Below are positions 1 through 14,700 of a DNA stretch of 64,000 nucleotides, in pieces. Origin of the DNA: Zizania palustris (Eukaryota; Streptophyta; Magnoliopsida; Poales; Poaceae); the NCBI GenBank assembly GCA_019279435.1, contig JAAALK010000085.1:1068235-1132234 (forward strand), given 5' to 3'. The notes beneath the pieces were generated by a model, which was not told the DNA's origin, did no database searches, and saw only the letters and a program-made list of their open reading frames with translations. The position numbers were made by a program, and so were the translations under genes. Position 1 is the first letter of the stretch. The number at the start of each line of letters is the position of its first letter.

Positions 1-210
1 CCATGGCCATTTCGAGGTTGGGGTCTAGACTTCATCGGCCAGATCTACCCTCCTTCCTCAAAGGGGCATCGGTTCGTGCTGATGGCGATGGATTACTTCA
101 CCAAATGGACTGAGGCCGTACCTCTCAAGAACATGACTCATAATGAGGTACGCGATTTTATTTTAATGCACATCATACATAGATTCGGCATCCCTCAAAC
201 TCTTACTACA
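1..210 (+). pseudogene. Ty3/gypsy integrase core fragment, truncated
   Basis: Frame 1 is open from the first base and reads as the start of a retroviral-type integrase catalytic core. A WGLDFIG segment carries the first catalytic Asp, followed by a DYFTKWTEAVPL stretch and HRFGIPQTLTT, which normally lies just before the second catalytic Asp. The homology ends there and satellite sequence begins at about 211 with no LTR, stop or target duplication between them. This is therefore a broken-off piece of a plus-strand Ty3/gypsy pol whose upstream part lies outside the window. The open frame runs on to 360 only because satellite sequence is read through. It is a different family from the minus-strand integrase at 58,449-59,299. 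A Tat/Athila-type affiliation is likely but not proven. Confidence 0.8.
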
Positions 211-3200
211 GAAAAAAAAGGTTCATTACCATGCCCAATCATCCTAATATGGTGTAACAGTACCGAAGGAGGTGTTTCTGGAGTTTCCATTCCGAACACG
301 ATTGTTGCGAAAACGTCACCACTCATAATGTGCAATTATCAAAATCCGGCTCCCAAATAAAAAAATTCTAAAACATGCCCAATCATCCTAATATGGTGTA
401 ATAGTACCGAAGGAGGTGTTTCTAGAGTTTCTGTTTCGGACACGAATGTTACGAAAACGTCACCACCCGTAATTTGCGAGAATCAAATGTTCGCTTCCAG
501 AATAAAAAGGTTCATTAACATGCCCAATCATCCTAATATGGTGTATTAGTATCGTACGAGGTCTTTCTTGTGTTTCCATTCACGACACTAATGTTGCGAA
601 AACATCACCTCCTGTAATGTGTGAGAATCAAATGTTCGCTTCCGGAATAAAAAGGTTCATTAACATGCCCAATCTTCCTAATATGGTTTAATAGTATCGT
701 ACGAGGTGTTTCTTGAGTTTCCATTCACGACACTAATGTTGCGAAAACGTCACCACCCGTAATGCGCAAGAATAAAAAGTTTGCTTATCGAACAAAAATG
801 TTCATTAACATGCCCAATCATCCTAATATGGTGTAATTGTACCGTCCGAGGTATTTTTGGAGTTTCCATTCCGGACATGAATTTTGCGAAAACGTCGCCA
901 CCTGTAATGTGCAAGAATCAAAAGTTCGCTTTCGGAACAAAAAGGTTCATTAACATGCCCAATCCTCCTAATATGGTGTATTATTACCAAAGGAGGTGTT
1001 TCTGGAGTTTCAATTATCAACACGATTGTTGGGATAACGTCACCACTCGTAAAGTGCAATTATCAAAAGTTTATTTCCGAAATAAAAAAGATCAAAAACA
1101 TCCCCAATCATCCTAATATGGTGTAATAGTATCGAATGAGGTGTTTCTAGAGATTTTGTTCCGGACATGAATGTTGTGAAAACTTCACCACCCGAAATGT
1201 GCGAGAATCAAAATTTCGCTTCCGTAATAAAACGGTTCATTAAGATGCCCAATCATCCTAATATGGTGTAATAGTACCGTTGGAGGCATTTCTGCAGTTT
1301 CCATTCAGGACACAAATGTTGCGAAAACATCGACACCCATAATGTGAATGAATTAAAAGTTCGCTTCTTGAAAAAAAAAGTTCAAAACCATGGTCAATCA
1401 TCCTAATATGGTGTAATAGTACTTAAGGGGCTGTTTATCAAGTTTCCTTTCATGACACGATTGTTGCGAAAACGTCACCACCCGTAATGTGCTAGACTCA
1501 AAAGTTCACTTCCGGAATAAAAAAGGTTCAATAACATGCCCAATCATCCTAATATGGCGTAATAGTTCCGTAGGAGGCATTTCTGCAGTTTCTGTTCAGG
1601 ACACAAATGTTGCGAACACATCGACACCCATAATGTGCAAGAATTAAAAGTTCTCTTATAGAAAAAAGATTTAAAAACATTGCCAATCATCCTAATATGC
1701 CGTAATAGTAGTGAAGGAGGTGTTTCTGGAGTTTACGTCCCGGACACGAATGTTGTGAAAACGATGCCACCCGTAATGTGCATGAATCAAAAGTTCGCTT
1801 CCGGAACAAAAAGGTTCATTAACATGCCATATCATCCTTATATAGTGTAATACTATCGTACGAGGTGTTTCTTGAGTTTCCATTCACGACACTAATGTTG
1901 CGAGAACGTCACCACCCGTAATGTGCAAGAATCAAAAGTTTTCTTATAGAACAACAATGTTCATTGACATGCCCAATCATCCTATTATGGTGTAATTCTA
2001 CCGTACGAGGTGTTTTTGGAGTTTCCTTTCCGGACACGAATTCGGCGAAAACACCGCCACCTGTAATGTGCAAGGATCAAAAGTTTGCTTCCGAAAAAAA
2101 GGTTCATTACCATGCCCAATCATCCTAATATGGTGTAACAGTACCGAAGGAGGTGTTTCTGGAGTTTCCATTCTGAAATCGACTAGTTGCGAAAACGGCA
2201 CCACTCATAATGTGCAATTATCAAAATTCGCTTCCGAAATAAAAAAGTTCTAAAACATGCCCAATCATCCTAATATGGTGTAATAGTACCGAAGGGTGTG
2301 TTTCTAGAGTTTCTGTTTCGGACACGAATGTTACGAAAACGTCACCACCCGTAATATGCGAGAATCAAATGTTCGCTTCCAGAATAAAAAGGTTCATTAA
2401 CATGCCCAATCATCCTAATATGGTGTATTAGTATCGTACGAGGTCTTTCTTGAGTTTCCATTCACGACACTAATGTTGCGAAAACGTCACCTCCCATAAT
2501 GTGTGAGAATCAAATGTTCGCTTCCGGAATAAAAAGGTTCATTAACATGCCCAATCATCCTAATATGGTGTAATAGTATCGTACGAGATGTTTCTTGAGT
2601 TTCCATTCACAACACTAATGTTGCGAAAACGTCACCACCCGTAATGCGCAAGAATCAAAACGTTGCTTATAGAACAAAAATGTTCATTAAAATGCCCAAT
2701 CATCCTAATATGGTGTAATTGTACCATCCGAGGTATTTTTGGAGTTTCCGTTCCGGACATGAATTTTGTGAAAACGTCGCCACCTTAATGTGCAAGAATC
2801 AAAAGTTCGCTTTCAGAACAAAAAGGTTCATTAACATGCCCAATCCTCCTGATATGGTGTAATATTACCTAAGGAGGTGTTTCTAGAGTTTCAATTATGA
2901 ACACGATTGTTGGGATAACGTCACCACTCATAATGTGCAATTATCAAAAGTTTATTTCCGAAAAAAAGATCAAAAACATGCCCAATCATCTTAATATGTT
3001 GTAATAGTACCGAAGGAGGTGTTTCTAGAGTTTCTATTCCGGACACGAATGTTGTGAAAACTTCACCACCCAAAATATGCGAGAATCAAAAGTTCGCTTC
3101 CAGAATAGAAAGGTTCATTAACATGCCCAATCATCCTAATATGGTGTAATAGTACCGTAGGAGGCATTTCTGCAGTTTCCGTTCACGACACAATTGTTGC

Positions 3201-6200
3201 GAAAACATCGACACCCATAATGTGCAAGAATTAAAAGTTTGCTTCTAGAACAAAAAAGTTCAAAACATGGCCAATCATCCTAATATGGTTTAATAGTACT
3301 GTAGGAGATGTTTATCCAGTTTCCGTCCACGACACGAATGTTGTGAAAACGTCACCACCCGTAATGTGCGAAAATAAAATTTCACTTCCGAAATAAAAAA
3401 GGTTCATTAACATGCCCAATCATCCTAATATGATGTAATTCTGCCGTACAAGGTGTTTTTGGAGTTTCCTTTCCGGACACGAATTTGGCGAAAACGTCGC
3501 CACCTGTAATGTTGTGAAAACGTCACCACCCATAATGTGCGAGAATATAATGTTTGCTTCCAGAATAAAAAGGTTCATTAACATGCCCAATCATCCTAAT
3601 ATGGTGTAATTCTACCAGTACGAGGTGTTTTTGGAGTTTCGTTTCATGACACGAATTTGGCGAAAACGTCGCCACCTGTAATGTGCAAGAATCAAAAGTT
3701 CGCTTCTAGAACAAAAAAGGTTCATTACCATGGCAAATCATCCTAATATGGTGTAACAGTACCGAAGGAGGTGTTTCTGGAGTTTCCATTCCGAACACGA
3801 TTGTTGCGAAAACGTCACCACTCATAATGTGCAATTATCAAAATTCACATCCGAAATAAAAAAAGTTCTAAAACATTCCCAATCATCCTAATATGGTGTA
3901 ATAGTACCGAAGGAGGTGTTTCTAGAGTTTCTATTTCAGACACGAATGTTGCGAAAACGTCACAACCCGTAATGTGCGAGAACGTCACCACCCATAATGT
4001 GCGAGAATCAAATGTTCGCTTCCAGAATAAAAAGGTTCATTAACATTCCCAATCATCCTAATACGGTGTAATTCTACCGTACGAGGTGTTTTTGGAGTTT
4101 CCTTTCCGGACACGAATTTGGAGACAACGTCTCCACCTGTAATGTGCAAGAATCAAAAGTTCGCTTCCGGAACAAAAAAGGTTCATTACCATGCCCAATC
4201 ATCCTAATATGGTGTAATAGTACCGAAGGAGGTATTTCTGGAGTTTCCATTTCGAACACGATTGTTGCGAAAACATCACCACTCATAATGTGCAATTATC
4301 AAAATTCACTTCCGAAATAAAAAAGTTCTAAAACATGCCCAATCATCCTAATATGGTGTAATACTAACAAAGGAGGTGTTTCTACAGTTTCTGTTTCGGA
4401 CACGAATGTTGCGAAAACGTCACCACCCATAATGGGCGACAATCTAATGTTCACTTCGAGAATAAAAAGGTTCATTAACATGCCCAATCATCGTAATATG
4501 GTGTATTATATTAGTATCGTGCGAGGTGTTTCTTGAGTTTCCATTCACGACACTAATGTTGCGAAAACGTCACCACCCGTAATGCGCAAGAATCAAAAGT
4601 TTGCTTATAGAACAATAATGTTTAATAACATGCCCAATACTCCTAATATGGTATAATTGTACCGTCTGAGGTATTTTTGGAGTTTCCGTTCAGGACATGA
4701 ATTTTGTGAAAACATCGCCAGCTATAATGTGCAAGAATCAAAAGTTCGCATTTCGGAACAAAAAGGTTCATTAGCATGACCAATCCTCCTAATATGGTGT
4801 AATATTACGTAAGGAGGTGTTTCTGGAGTTTCAATTATCAACACGATTGTTGGGATAACGTCACCACTCATAATGTGCAATTATCAAAAGTTTATTTCCG
4901 AAACTAATAAGATCAAAAACATGCCCAATCATCCTAATATAGTGTAGTAGTACCGAAGGAGGTGTTTCTACAATTTCTGTTCTGGACACGAATGTTGTGA
5001 AAACTACACCACCCGAAATGTGCGAGAATCAAAAGTTCTCTTCAGGAATAAAAAGGTTCATTAACATGCCCAATCATCCTAATATGGTGTAATAGTACCG
5101 TACGAGGCATTTCTGCAGTTTCCGTTCAGTACACAAATGTTGCGAAAACATCGACACCCATAATGTGCAAGAATTAAAAGTTCGCTTCTAGAACAAAAAA
5201 GTTCAAAAACATCGCCAATCATCCTAATATGGTGTAATAGTACTGAAGGAGTTGTTTTTCGAGTTTCCGTTCACGACACGAATGTTGCAAAAACGTCACC
5301 GCCAGTAATGTGCGAGAATCAAAAGTTCTCTTCCGGAATAAAAAGGTTCATTAACATGCCCAATCATCCTAATATTGTGTAACAGTTCTGTATGAGGCAT
5401 TTCTGCAGTTTCCGTTCAGGACACAAATGTTGCGAAAACATCGACACCCATAATGTGCAAGAATTAAAAGTTCTCTTCTAGAAAAAAAGGTTCAAAAATA
5501 TGGCCAATCATCCTAATATGGTGTAATAGTACTGAAGGAGGTGTTTCTGGAGTTTACGTTCCGGACACGAATGCTGTGAAAACGACGAGACCCGTAATGT
5601 GCAATAATCAAAAGTTCGCTTCTGGAACAAAAAGTATCATTAACATGCCAAATCATCCTTATATGGTGTAATAGGATCGTACAAGGTGTTTTTGAGTTTC
5701 CGTTCACAACACTAATGTTGCGACAACGTCACCTCCCGTAATGTGCAAGAATCAAAAGTTTGCTTATAGAACAACAATGTTCATTAACATGCCTAATCAT
5801 CCTATTATGGTGTAATTCTACCGTACGAGGTGTTTTTGGAGTTTCCTTTCCGGACACGAATTTGGCGAAAACGTCGCCACCTGTAATGTGCAAGAATCAA
5901 AAGTTCACTTCCAAAAAAAGGTTCATTAACATGCCCAATCATCCTAATATGGTGTAATAGTACCGAAGGAGGTGTTTCTAGAGTTTCCATTCCGAACACG
6001 ATTGTTGTGAAAACGTCACCACTCATAATGTGCAGTTATCAAAATTCGCTTCCGAAACAAAAAGTTCTAAAACATGCACAATCATCCTAATATGGTGTAA
6101 TAGTACCAAAGGGGTGTTTCTAGAGTTTCTATTTTGGACACGAATGTTGCGAAAACGTCACCACCCATAATGTGCGAGAATCAACTGTTCGCTTCCGGAA

Positions 6201-9200
6201 TAAAAAGGTTCATTAACATGCCCAATAATCCTAATATGGTGTAATAGTATCATACGAGGTGTTTCTTGAGTTTCCATTCACGACACTAATGTTGTGAAAA
6301 TGTAACCACCCGTAATACGCAAGAATCAAAAGTTTGCTTATAGAACAACATTGTTCATTAACATGCCCAATCATCCTAATATGGTGTAATTGTACCGTAC
6401 GAGGTATTTTGGAGTTTCCGTTCCGGACATGTATTTTGTGAAAACGTCACCACCTGAAATGTGCAAGAATCAAAAGTTCGCTTTCGAAACATAAAGGTTC
6501 ATTAACATCCCCAATCCTCCTAATATGGTGTAATATTACCTAAGGAGGTGTTTCTAGAGTTTCAATTATGAACACAATTGTTGGGATAACGTCACCACTC
6601 ATAGTGTGCAATTATCAAAAGTTTATTTCTGAAACAACAAAGATCAAAAACATGCCCAATCATCCTAATATGGTGTAATAGTACCGAAGGAGGTTTTTCT
6701 AGAGTTTCTGTTCCGGACACGAATGTTGTGAAAACTTCACCACCCAAAATATGCGAGAATCAAAAGTTCGCTTCCAGAATAGAAAGGTTCATTAACATGC
6801 CCAATCATCCTAATATTGTGTAATAGTACCGTAGGAGGCAGTTCTGCAGTTTCCGTTCACGACACAATTGTTGCGAAAACATCGACACCCATAATGTGCA
6901 AGAATTAAAAGTTCGCTTCTAGAACAAAAAAGTTCAAAAGCATGGCCAATCATCCGTAATATGGTTTAATAGTACTGTAGGAGATGTTTATCCAGTTTCC
7001 GTCCACGACACGAATGTTGTGAAAACGTCACCACCCGTAATGTGCGAAAATAAAAAGTTCACTTCCGAAATAAAAAGGTTCATTAACATGCCCAATCATC
7101 CTAATATGGTGTAATTCTGTCGTACGAGATGTTTTTGGAGTTTCCTTTCCGGACACGAATTTGGCGAAAACGTCGCCACCTGTAATGTTGTGAAATTGTC
7201 ACCACCCATAATGTGCGAGAATATAATGTTTGCTTCCAGAATAAAAAGGTTCATTAACATGCCCAATCATCCTAATATGGTGTGAATTCTATCGTACGAG
7301 GTGTTTTTGGAGTTTCGTTTCATGACACGAATTTGGCGAAAACGTCGCCACCTGTAATGTGCAAGAATCAAAAGTTCGCTTCTGGAACAAAAAAGGTTCA
7401 TTACCATGCCCAATCATCCTAATATGATGTAACAGTACCGAAGGAAGGTTTTTCTGGAGTTTCATTCCGAACACGATTGTTGCGAAAACGTCACCACTCA
7501 TAATGTGCAATTATCAAAATTCACTTCCGAAATAAAAAAAGTTCTAAAACATTCCCAATCATCCTAATATGGTGTAATAGTACCGAAGGAGGTGTTTCTA
7601 GAGTTTTTGTTTCAGACACGAATGTTGCGAAAACGTCACAACCCATAATGTGCGAGAATCTAATGTTTGCTTCCAGAATAAAAAGGTTCATTAACATGCC
7701 CAATCATCCTAATATGGTGTAATAGTATCGTACGAGGTGTTCTTCAGTTTCCATTCACGACACTAATGTTGCGAGAACGTCACCACCCGTAATGTGCGAG
7801 AATCAAATGTTCGCTTCCAGAATAAAAAGGTCATTAACATGCCCAATCATCCTAACACAGTGTAATTCTACCGTACGAGGTGTTTTTGGAGTTTCCTTTC
7901 CAGACACGAATTTGGAGAAAACGTCTCCACCTGTAATGTGCAGAATCAAAAGTTCGCTTCCGGAACAAAAAAGGTTCATTACCATGCCCAATCATCCTAA
8001 TATGGTGTAATAGTACCGAAGGAGGTATTTCTGGAGTTTCCATTTCGAACACGATTGTTGAGAAAACATCACCACTCATAATGTGCAATTATCAAAATTC
8101 GCTTCCGAAATAAAAAAGTTCTAAAACATGCCCAATCATCCTAATATGGTGTAATACTAACAAAGGAGTTGTTTCTACAGTTTCTGTTTCGGACACGAAT
8201 GTTGCGAAAACGTCACCACCCATAATGTGCGACAATCTAATGTTCACTTCGAGAATAAAAAGGTTCATTAACATGCCCAATCATCGTAATATGGTGTATT
8301 AGTATTGTGCGAGGTGTTTCTTGAGTTTCCATTCACGACACTAATGTTGCGAAAACGTCACCACCCGTAATGCGCAAGAATCAAAAGTTTGCTTATAGAA
8401 CAATAATGTTCAATAACATGCCCAATACTCCTAATATGGTATAATTGTACCGTCTGAGGTATTTTGGAGTTTCCGTTCAGGACATGAATTTTGCGAAAAC
8501 ATCGCCACCTATAATGTGCAAGAATCAAAAGTTCGCATTTCGGAACAAAAAGGTTCATTACCATGACCAATCCTCCTAATATGGTGTAATATTACATAAG
8601 GAGGTGTTTCTGGAGTTTCAATTATCACACGATTGTTGGGATAACGTCACCACTCATAATGTGCAATTATCAAAAGTTTATTTCCGAAACTAATAAGATC
8701 AAAAACATGCCCAATCATCCTAATATAGTGTAGTAGTACCGAAGGAGGTGTTTCTAGAATTTCTGTTCTGGACACGAATGTTGTGAAAACTACACCACCG
8801 AATGTGCGAGAATCAAAAGTTATCTTCCGGAATAAAAAGGTTCATTAACATGCCCAATCATCCTAATATGGTGTAATAGTACCGTACGAGGCATTTCTGC
8901 AGTTTCCGTTCAGTACACAAATGTTGCGAAAACATCGACACCATAATGTGGCAAGAATTAAAAGTTCGCTTCTAGAACAAAAAAGTTCAAAAACATCGCA
9001 AATCATCCTAATATGGTGTAATAGTACTGAAGGAGTTGTTTTTCGAGTTTGCCGTTCACAACACGAATTTGCAAAAAAACGTCCACCGCCCGTAATGTGC
9101 GAGAATCAAAAGTTCTCTTTTGGAATAAAAAGGTTCATTAACATGCCCAATCATCCTAATATTGTGTAATAGTGTCTGTATGAGGCATTTCTGCAGTTTC

Positions 9201-11249
9201 CGTTCAGGCACACAATGTTGCGGAAAACATCGACACCCATAATGTGCAAGAATTAAAAGTTCTCTTCTAGAAAAAAAGGTTGAAAAATATGGCCAATCAT
9301 CTAATATGGTGTAATAGTACTGAAGGAGGTGTTTCTGGAGTTTACGTTCCGGACAGGAATGTTGTGAAAACATCGCCACCCATAATGTGCAAGAATCAAA
9401 AGTTTGCTTCCTGAAGAAAAAGGTTCATTAAAATGCCCAAACTTCCTTATATGGTGTAATAGTATCGTACGAGGTTTTTCTTGAGTTTCCGTTCACAACA
9501 CTAATGTTGCGAGAACTTCACCACCCGTAATGTGCAAGAATCAAAAGTTTGCTTATAGAACAACAATGTTCATTAACATGTCCAATCATCCTATTATGGT
9601 GTAATTCTACCGTACGAGGTGTTTTTGGAGTTTCCTTTCTGGACACGAATTTGGCGAAAACGTCGCCACCTTTAATGTGCAAGAGTCAAAAGTTTGATTC
9701 CGGAACAAAAAAGGAGGTGTTTCTGGAGTTTCTGTTTCGGACACGAATGTTGCGAAAACGTCACCACCCGTAATGTGCAAGAATCAAATGTTCACTTCCG
9801 GAATAAAAGGTTCTTTAACATGCCCAATAATCCTAATATGGTGTAATAGTACCATACGAGGTGTTTCTTTAGTTTCCATTCACGACACTAATGTTGTGAA
9901 ACGTCACCACCCGTAATGCGCAAGAATCAAAAAGTTTGCTTATAGACACAAAATGTTCATTAACATGCCCAATCATCCTAATACTGGCTAATTGTTACAT
10001 GGCGAGGTATTTTTGGAGTTGTCGTTTAGGACATGTATTTTGCGAAAACGTTGCCACCTGTAATGTGCAAGAATCAAAAGTTCGCTTTCGGAAGAAAAAG
10101 GTTCATTAACATGCCCAATCCTCCTAATATGGTGTAATATTACCTAAGGAGTGTTTCTGGAGATTCAATTATGAACACAATTGTTGGGATAACGTCACCA
10201 CTCATAATGTGCAATTATCAAAAGTTTATTTCTGAAACAACAAAGATCAAAAACATGCCCAATCATCCTAATATGTAATAGTACCGAAGTAGGTGTTTCT
10301 AGAGTTTCTGTTCGGACACGAATGTTGTGAAATCTTCACCACCCGAAATGTGCGAGAATCAAAAGTTCGCTTCCGTAATAAAAAGGTTCATTAACATGCC
10401 CAATCATCATAATATGGTGTAATAGTACCGTAGGAGGCATTTCTGCAGTTTCTGTTCAAGACACAAATGTTGTGAAAACATCGACACCCATAATGTGCAA
10501 GAATTACAAGTTCGCTCTTGAACAAAAAAGTTCAAAAACATGGCCAATCATCCAAATATGGTTTAATAGTACTGTAGGAGCTTTTTATCTAGTTTCTGTC
10601 CACGACACGAATGTTGTGAAAATGTCACCACCCGTAATGTGCGAAAATCAAAAGTTCACTTCCGGAATAAAAAGGTTCATTAACATGCCCAATCATCCTA
10701 ATATGGTGTAATTCTACCATGCGAGGGTTTTTTGGAGTTTCCTTTCCGGACACGAATTTGGCGAAAACGTCGACACCCATAACGTGCAAGAATTAAAAGT
10801 TCGCTTCTAGAAAAAAAGGTTCAAAAACATGGCCAATGATCCTAATATGGTGTAATAGTACTGAAGGAGGTGTTTCTGGAGTTTACGTTCCGGACAGGAA
10901 TGTTGTGAAAACGTCGCCACCCGTAATGTGCAAGAATCAAAAGTTCGCTTTCTGAAGAAAAGGTTCATTAACATGCCCAACCTTCCTTATATGGTGTAAT
11001 AGTATCGTACGAGGTGTTTCTTGAGTTTCCGTTCACAACACTAATGTTGCGAGAACGTCACCACCCGTAATGTGCAAGAATCAAAAGTTTGCTTATAGAA
11101 CAACAATTTTCATTAACATGCCCAATCATCCTATTATGGTGTAATTCTACAGTACGAGGTATTTTTCGAGTTTCCGTTCCGGACATGTATTTTGTGAAAA
11201 CGTCACCACCTGTCATGTGCAAGAATCAAAAGTTCGATTCCAGAACAAA
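211..11249 (+). repeat. Satellite array, subfamily I, forward
   Basis: Head-to-tail tandem repeat with a period of about 145 bp, roughly 76 monomers. Each monomer contains, in order, ggttcattaacatgccc, aatcatcctaatatggtg, taatagtaccgaaggaggtg, cacgaatgttgcgaaaacg and cgtaatgtgcaagaatc. Monomers differ from each other by many substitutions and small indels. Recurrent variant classes include aacacgattgttggg, catgaattttgtg and gacactaatgttgcg; these come back in the same order every 13 and about 26 monomers (see the higher-order repeat entry). Short ORFs of 60-110 codons on both strands are by-products of the period. No coding function is visible. Confidence 0.95.
1943..9551 (+). repeat. Higher-order repeat of about 3.8 kb in subfamily I, two full units plus flanking partial units
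   Basis: The marker string cttatagaacaacaatg followed by cctattatggtgtaattc occurs at 1943, 5763 and 9552, giving units of 3,820 and 3,789 bp, about 26 monomers. Other markers agree. A monomer with cgacaatctaatgttcac recurs near 4,438 and 8,231 (offset 3,793). The odd junction cacctgtaatgttgtgaaa recurs at 3,501 and 7,177 (offset 3,676). The smaller offset arises because the left unit lost about one monomer near 3,980, where two copies of a caccacccataatg-type segment are fused. A half-unit spacing of about 1,884 bp (13 monomers) links 600-780 with 2,484-2,660. Confidence 0.75.
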
Positions 11250-11349
11250 NNNNNNNNNNNNNNNNNNNNNNNNNNNNNNNNNNNNNNNNNNNNNNNNNNN
11301 NNNNNNNNNNNNNNNNNNNNNNNNNNNNNNNNNNNNNNNNNNNNNNNNN
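11250..11349. other. Assembly gap (100 N)
   Basis: Exactly 100 N, the usual placeholder for a gap of unknown size. The satellite subfamily differs on the two sides, so the missing sequence probably holds the subfamily boundary. Confidence 0.99.
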
Positions 11350-11728
11350 CGTTCAGCACATGAATGTTGTTAAAACGTCCTCATCTAATGTGCAAGAATC
11401 AAAAGTTCGGTCGGAACAAAAGGTTTTCATTAACATGCCCACGATCCAAATATGGTGGATAGTACCAAAGGAGGGTGTTTCTCGAGTTTCCATTCAGGCC
11501 ACGAATGTTGGCAAAAACGTCACCACTCGTAATATGCAAGAATCAAACGTTCGCTTCCGTAACAAACAGGTTCAGTAACATGCCCAAGCATCCAAGTATG
11601 GTGGAATAGTACCGAAGGATATGTGTCTCGAGTATCCATTCGGGACACGAATGTTGCAAAATATAGGCACTCGTAATGTGCAAGAATCAAAGTTCGCTTC
11701 CAGAATAAAAAGTAGATTACAAGCCCAA

Positions 11729-14700
11729 TCATCTTAACATAGTGTAAAAGTACCGAAGGATGTGTTTTTTGAGTTTCCGTTCAGAACACGAATGTTGATA
11801 AACCGTCGTCACTCTTAATGTGCAAGAATCAATAGTTCGCTTCCAGAACAAAAAGGTTTCATTAACATGCCCAAGCATCCAAATATGGTGGAATAGTACC
11901 GAAGGAGGTGTTTCTCGAGTTTCCATTCGGGACACGAATGTTGCAAAAACATAGGCACTCGTAATGTGCAAGAATCAAAAGTTCGCTTTCGGAAAAAAAG
12001 GTAGATTAACATGCCCAATCATTCTAACATGGTGTAATAGTATCAAAGGACGCGTTTTTCGAGTTACCGTTCAGAACACGAATGTTTATAAAACGTTGCC
12101 ACTCTTAATGTGCGATAATCAAAAGTTCGCTTCCGGAACAAAAAGGTTTCATTAACATGACCAAGCATCCAAATATGGTGGAATAGTACCAAAGGATGTG
12201 TTTCTCGAGTATACGTTCGGGACACGAATGTTGCAAAAATATAGGCACTCGTAATGTGCAAGAATCAAAAGTTCGCTTCCGGAACAAAAAAGTAGATTAA
12301 CAAGCCCAATCATCTTAACATAGTGTAAAAGTACCGAAGGAGGTGTTTTTTGATTTTCCGTTTAGAACACGAATGTTGATAAACCGTCGTCACTCTTAAT
12401 GTGCAAGAATCAATAGTTCGCTTCCAGAACAAAAAGGTTTCATTAACATGCCCAAGCATCCAAATATGGTGGAATAGTACCGAAGAAGTTGTTTCTCGAG
12501 TATCCATTCGAGACACGAATGTTGCAAAAACAAAGGCACTAGTAATGTGCAAGAATCAAAAGTTCGCTTCGGGAACAAAAGGGTAGATTAACAATGCCAA
12601 TCATCCTATCATACCATAAAAATACCGAAGGATGTGTTTTTTGAGTTTCTGTTCAGCACACGAATGTTGTTAAAACGTCACCACTCTTAATGTGCAAGAA
12701 TGAAAAGTTCGTTTCAGGAACAAAAAGGTTTTCATTAACATGCCCAAGCATCCAAATATGGTGGAATAGTACCAAAGAAGGTGTTTCTCGAGTTTCCATT
12801 CGGGACACGAATGTTGCAAAAATGTCACCACTCGTAATATGTAAGAATCAAAAGTTCGCTTCTGTAACAAAAAGGTTCATTAACATGTCCAAGCATCCAA
12901 ATATGGTGGAATAGTACCAAAGGATGTGTTTCTCGAGTATCCATTCGGGACACGAATGTTGCAAAAACATAGACACTTGTAATGTGCAAGAATCAATAGT
13001 TCGCTTCCGGAACAAAAAGGTAGATTAACAAGCCCAATCATCCTAACATAGTGTAAAAGTACCGAAGGAGGTGTTTTTTGAGTTTCCGTTCAGCACACGA
13101 ATGTTGTTAAAACGTCACCACTCTTAATGTGCAAGAATCAAAAGTTTGCTTCAGGAAAAAAAAGGTTTTCATTAACATGCCCAAGCATTCAAATATGGTG
13201 GAATAGTACCGAAGAAGTTGTTTCTCGAGTATCCATTCGGGACACGAATGTTGCAAAAACGTCACCACTCGTAATATGCAAGAATCAAAAGTTCGCTTCC
13301 GTAACAAAAAGGGTCATTAACATGCCCAAGCATCCAAATATGGTGGAATAGTACCGAAGGATGTGTTTCTCGAGTATCCATTCGGGACACGAATGTTGCA
13401 AAACATAGGCACTCGTAATGTGCAAGAATTAAAAGTTCGCTTCCGAAAAAAAAGGTAGATTAACATGCCCAATCATTCTAACATGGTGTAATAGTATCAA
13501 AGGAGGTGTTTTTCGAGTTACCGTTCAGAACACGAATGTTGATAAAACGTCGCCACTCTTAATGTGCAATAATCAAAATTTCGCTTCCGGAACAAAAAGG
13601 TTTTCATTAACATCCCCAAGCATCCAATATGGTGGATAGTACCAAAGGAGGTGTTTCTCGAGTTTCCATTCAGGCCACGAATGTTGCAAAAACGTCACCA
13701 CTCATAATATGCAAGAATCAAAAGTTCGCTTCCGTAACAAACATGTTCATTAACATGCCCAAGCATCCAAGTATGGTGGAATAGTACCGAAGGATATGTG
13801 TCTCGAGTATCCATTCGGGACACGAATGTTGCAAAACACAGGCACTCGTAATGTGCAAGAATCAAAAGTTCGCTTCCGGAAAAAAGGTAGATTACATGCC
13901 CAATCATTCTAACATGGTGTAATAGTACCAAAGGATGTGTTTCTCGAGTATCCATTCGGGACACGAATGTTGCAAAAATATAGGCACTCGTAATCTGCAA
14001 GAATCAAAAGTTCGCTTCCAGAACAAAAAAGTAGATTAACAAGCCCAATCATCTTAACATAGTGTAAAAGTACCGAAGGAGGTGTTTTTTGAGTTTCCGT
14101 TCAGAACACGAATGTTGATAAACCGTCGTCACTCTTAATGTGCAAGAATCAATAGTTCGCTTCCAGAACAAAAAGGTTTCATTAACATGCCCAAGCATCC
14201 AAATATGGTGGAATAGTACCGAAGGAGGTGTTTCTCGAGTTTCCATTCGGGACACGGATGTTGCAAAAACATAGGCACTCGTAATGTGCAAGAATCAAAA
14301 GTTCGCTTCCGGAAAAAAAGGTAGATTAACATGCCCAATCATTCTAACATGGTGTAATAGTATCAAAGTACGCGTTTTTCGAGTTACCGTTCAGAACACG
14401 AATGTTTATAAAACGTTGCCACTCTTAATGTGCGATAATCAAAAGTTCGCTTCTGGAACAAAAAGGTTTCATTAACATGCCCAAGCATCCAAATATGGTG
14501 GAATAGTACCAAAGGATGTGTTTCTCGAGTATACGTTCGGGACACGAATGTTGCAAAAATATAGGCACTCGTAATGTGCAAGAATCAAAAGTTCGCTTCC
14601 GGAACAAAAAAGTAGATTAACAAGCCCAATCATCTTAACATAGTGTAAAAGTACCGAAGGAGGTGTTTTTTGAGTTTCCATTCAGAACACGAATGTTGAT

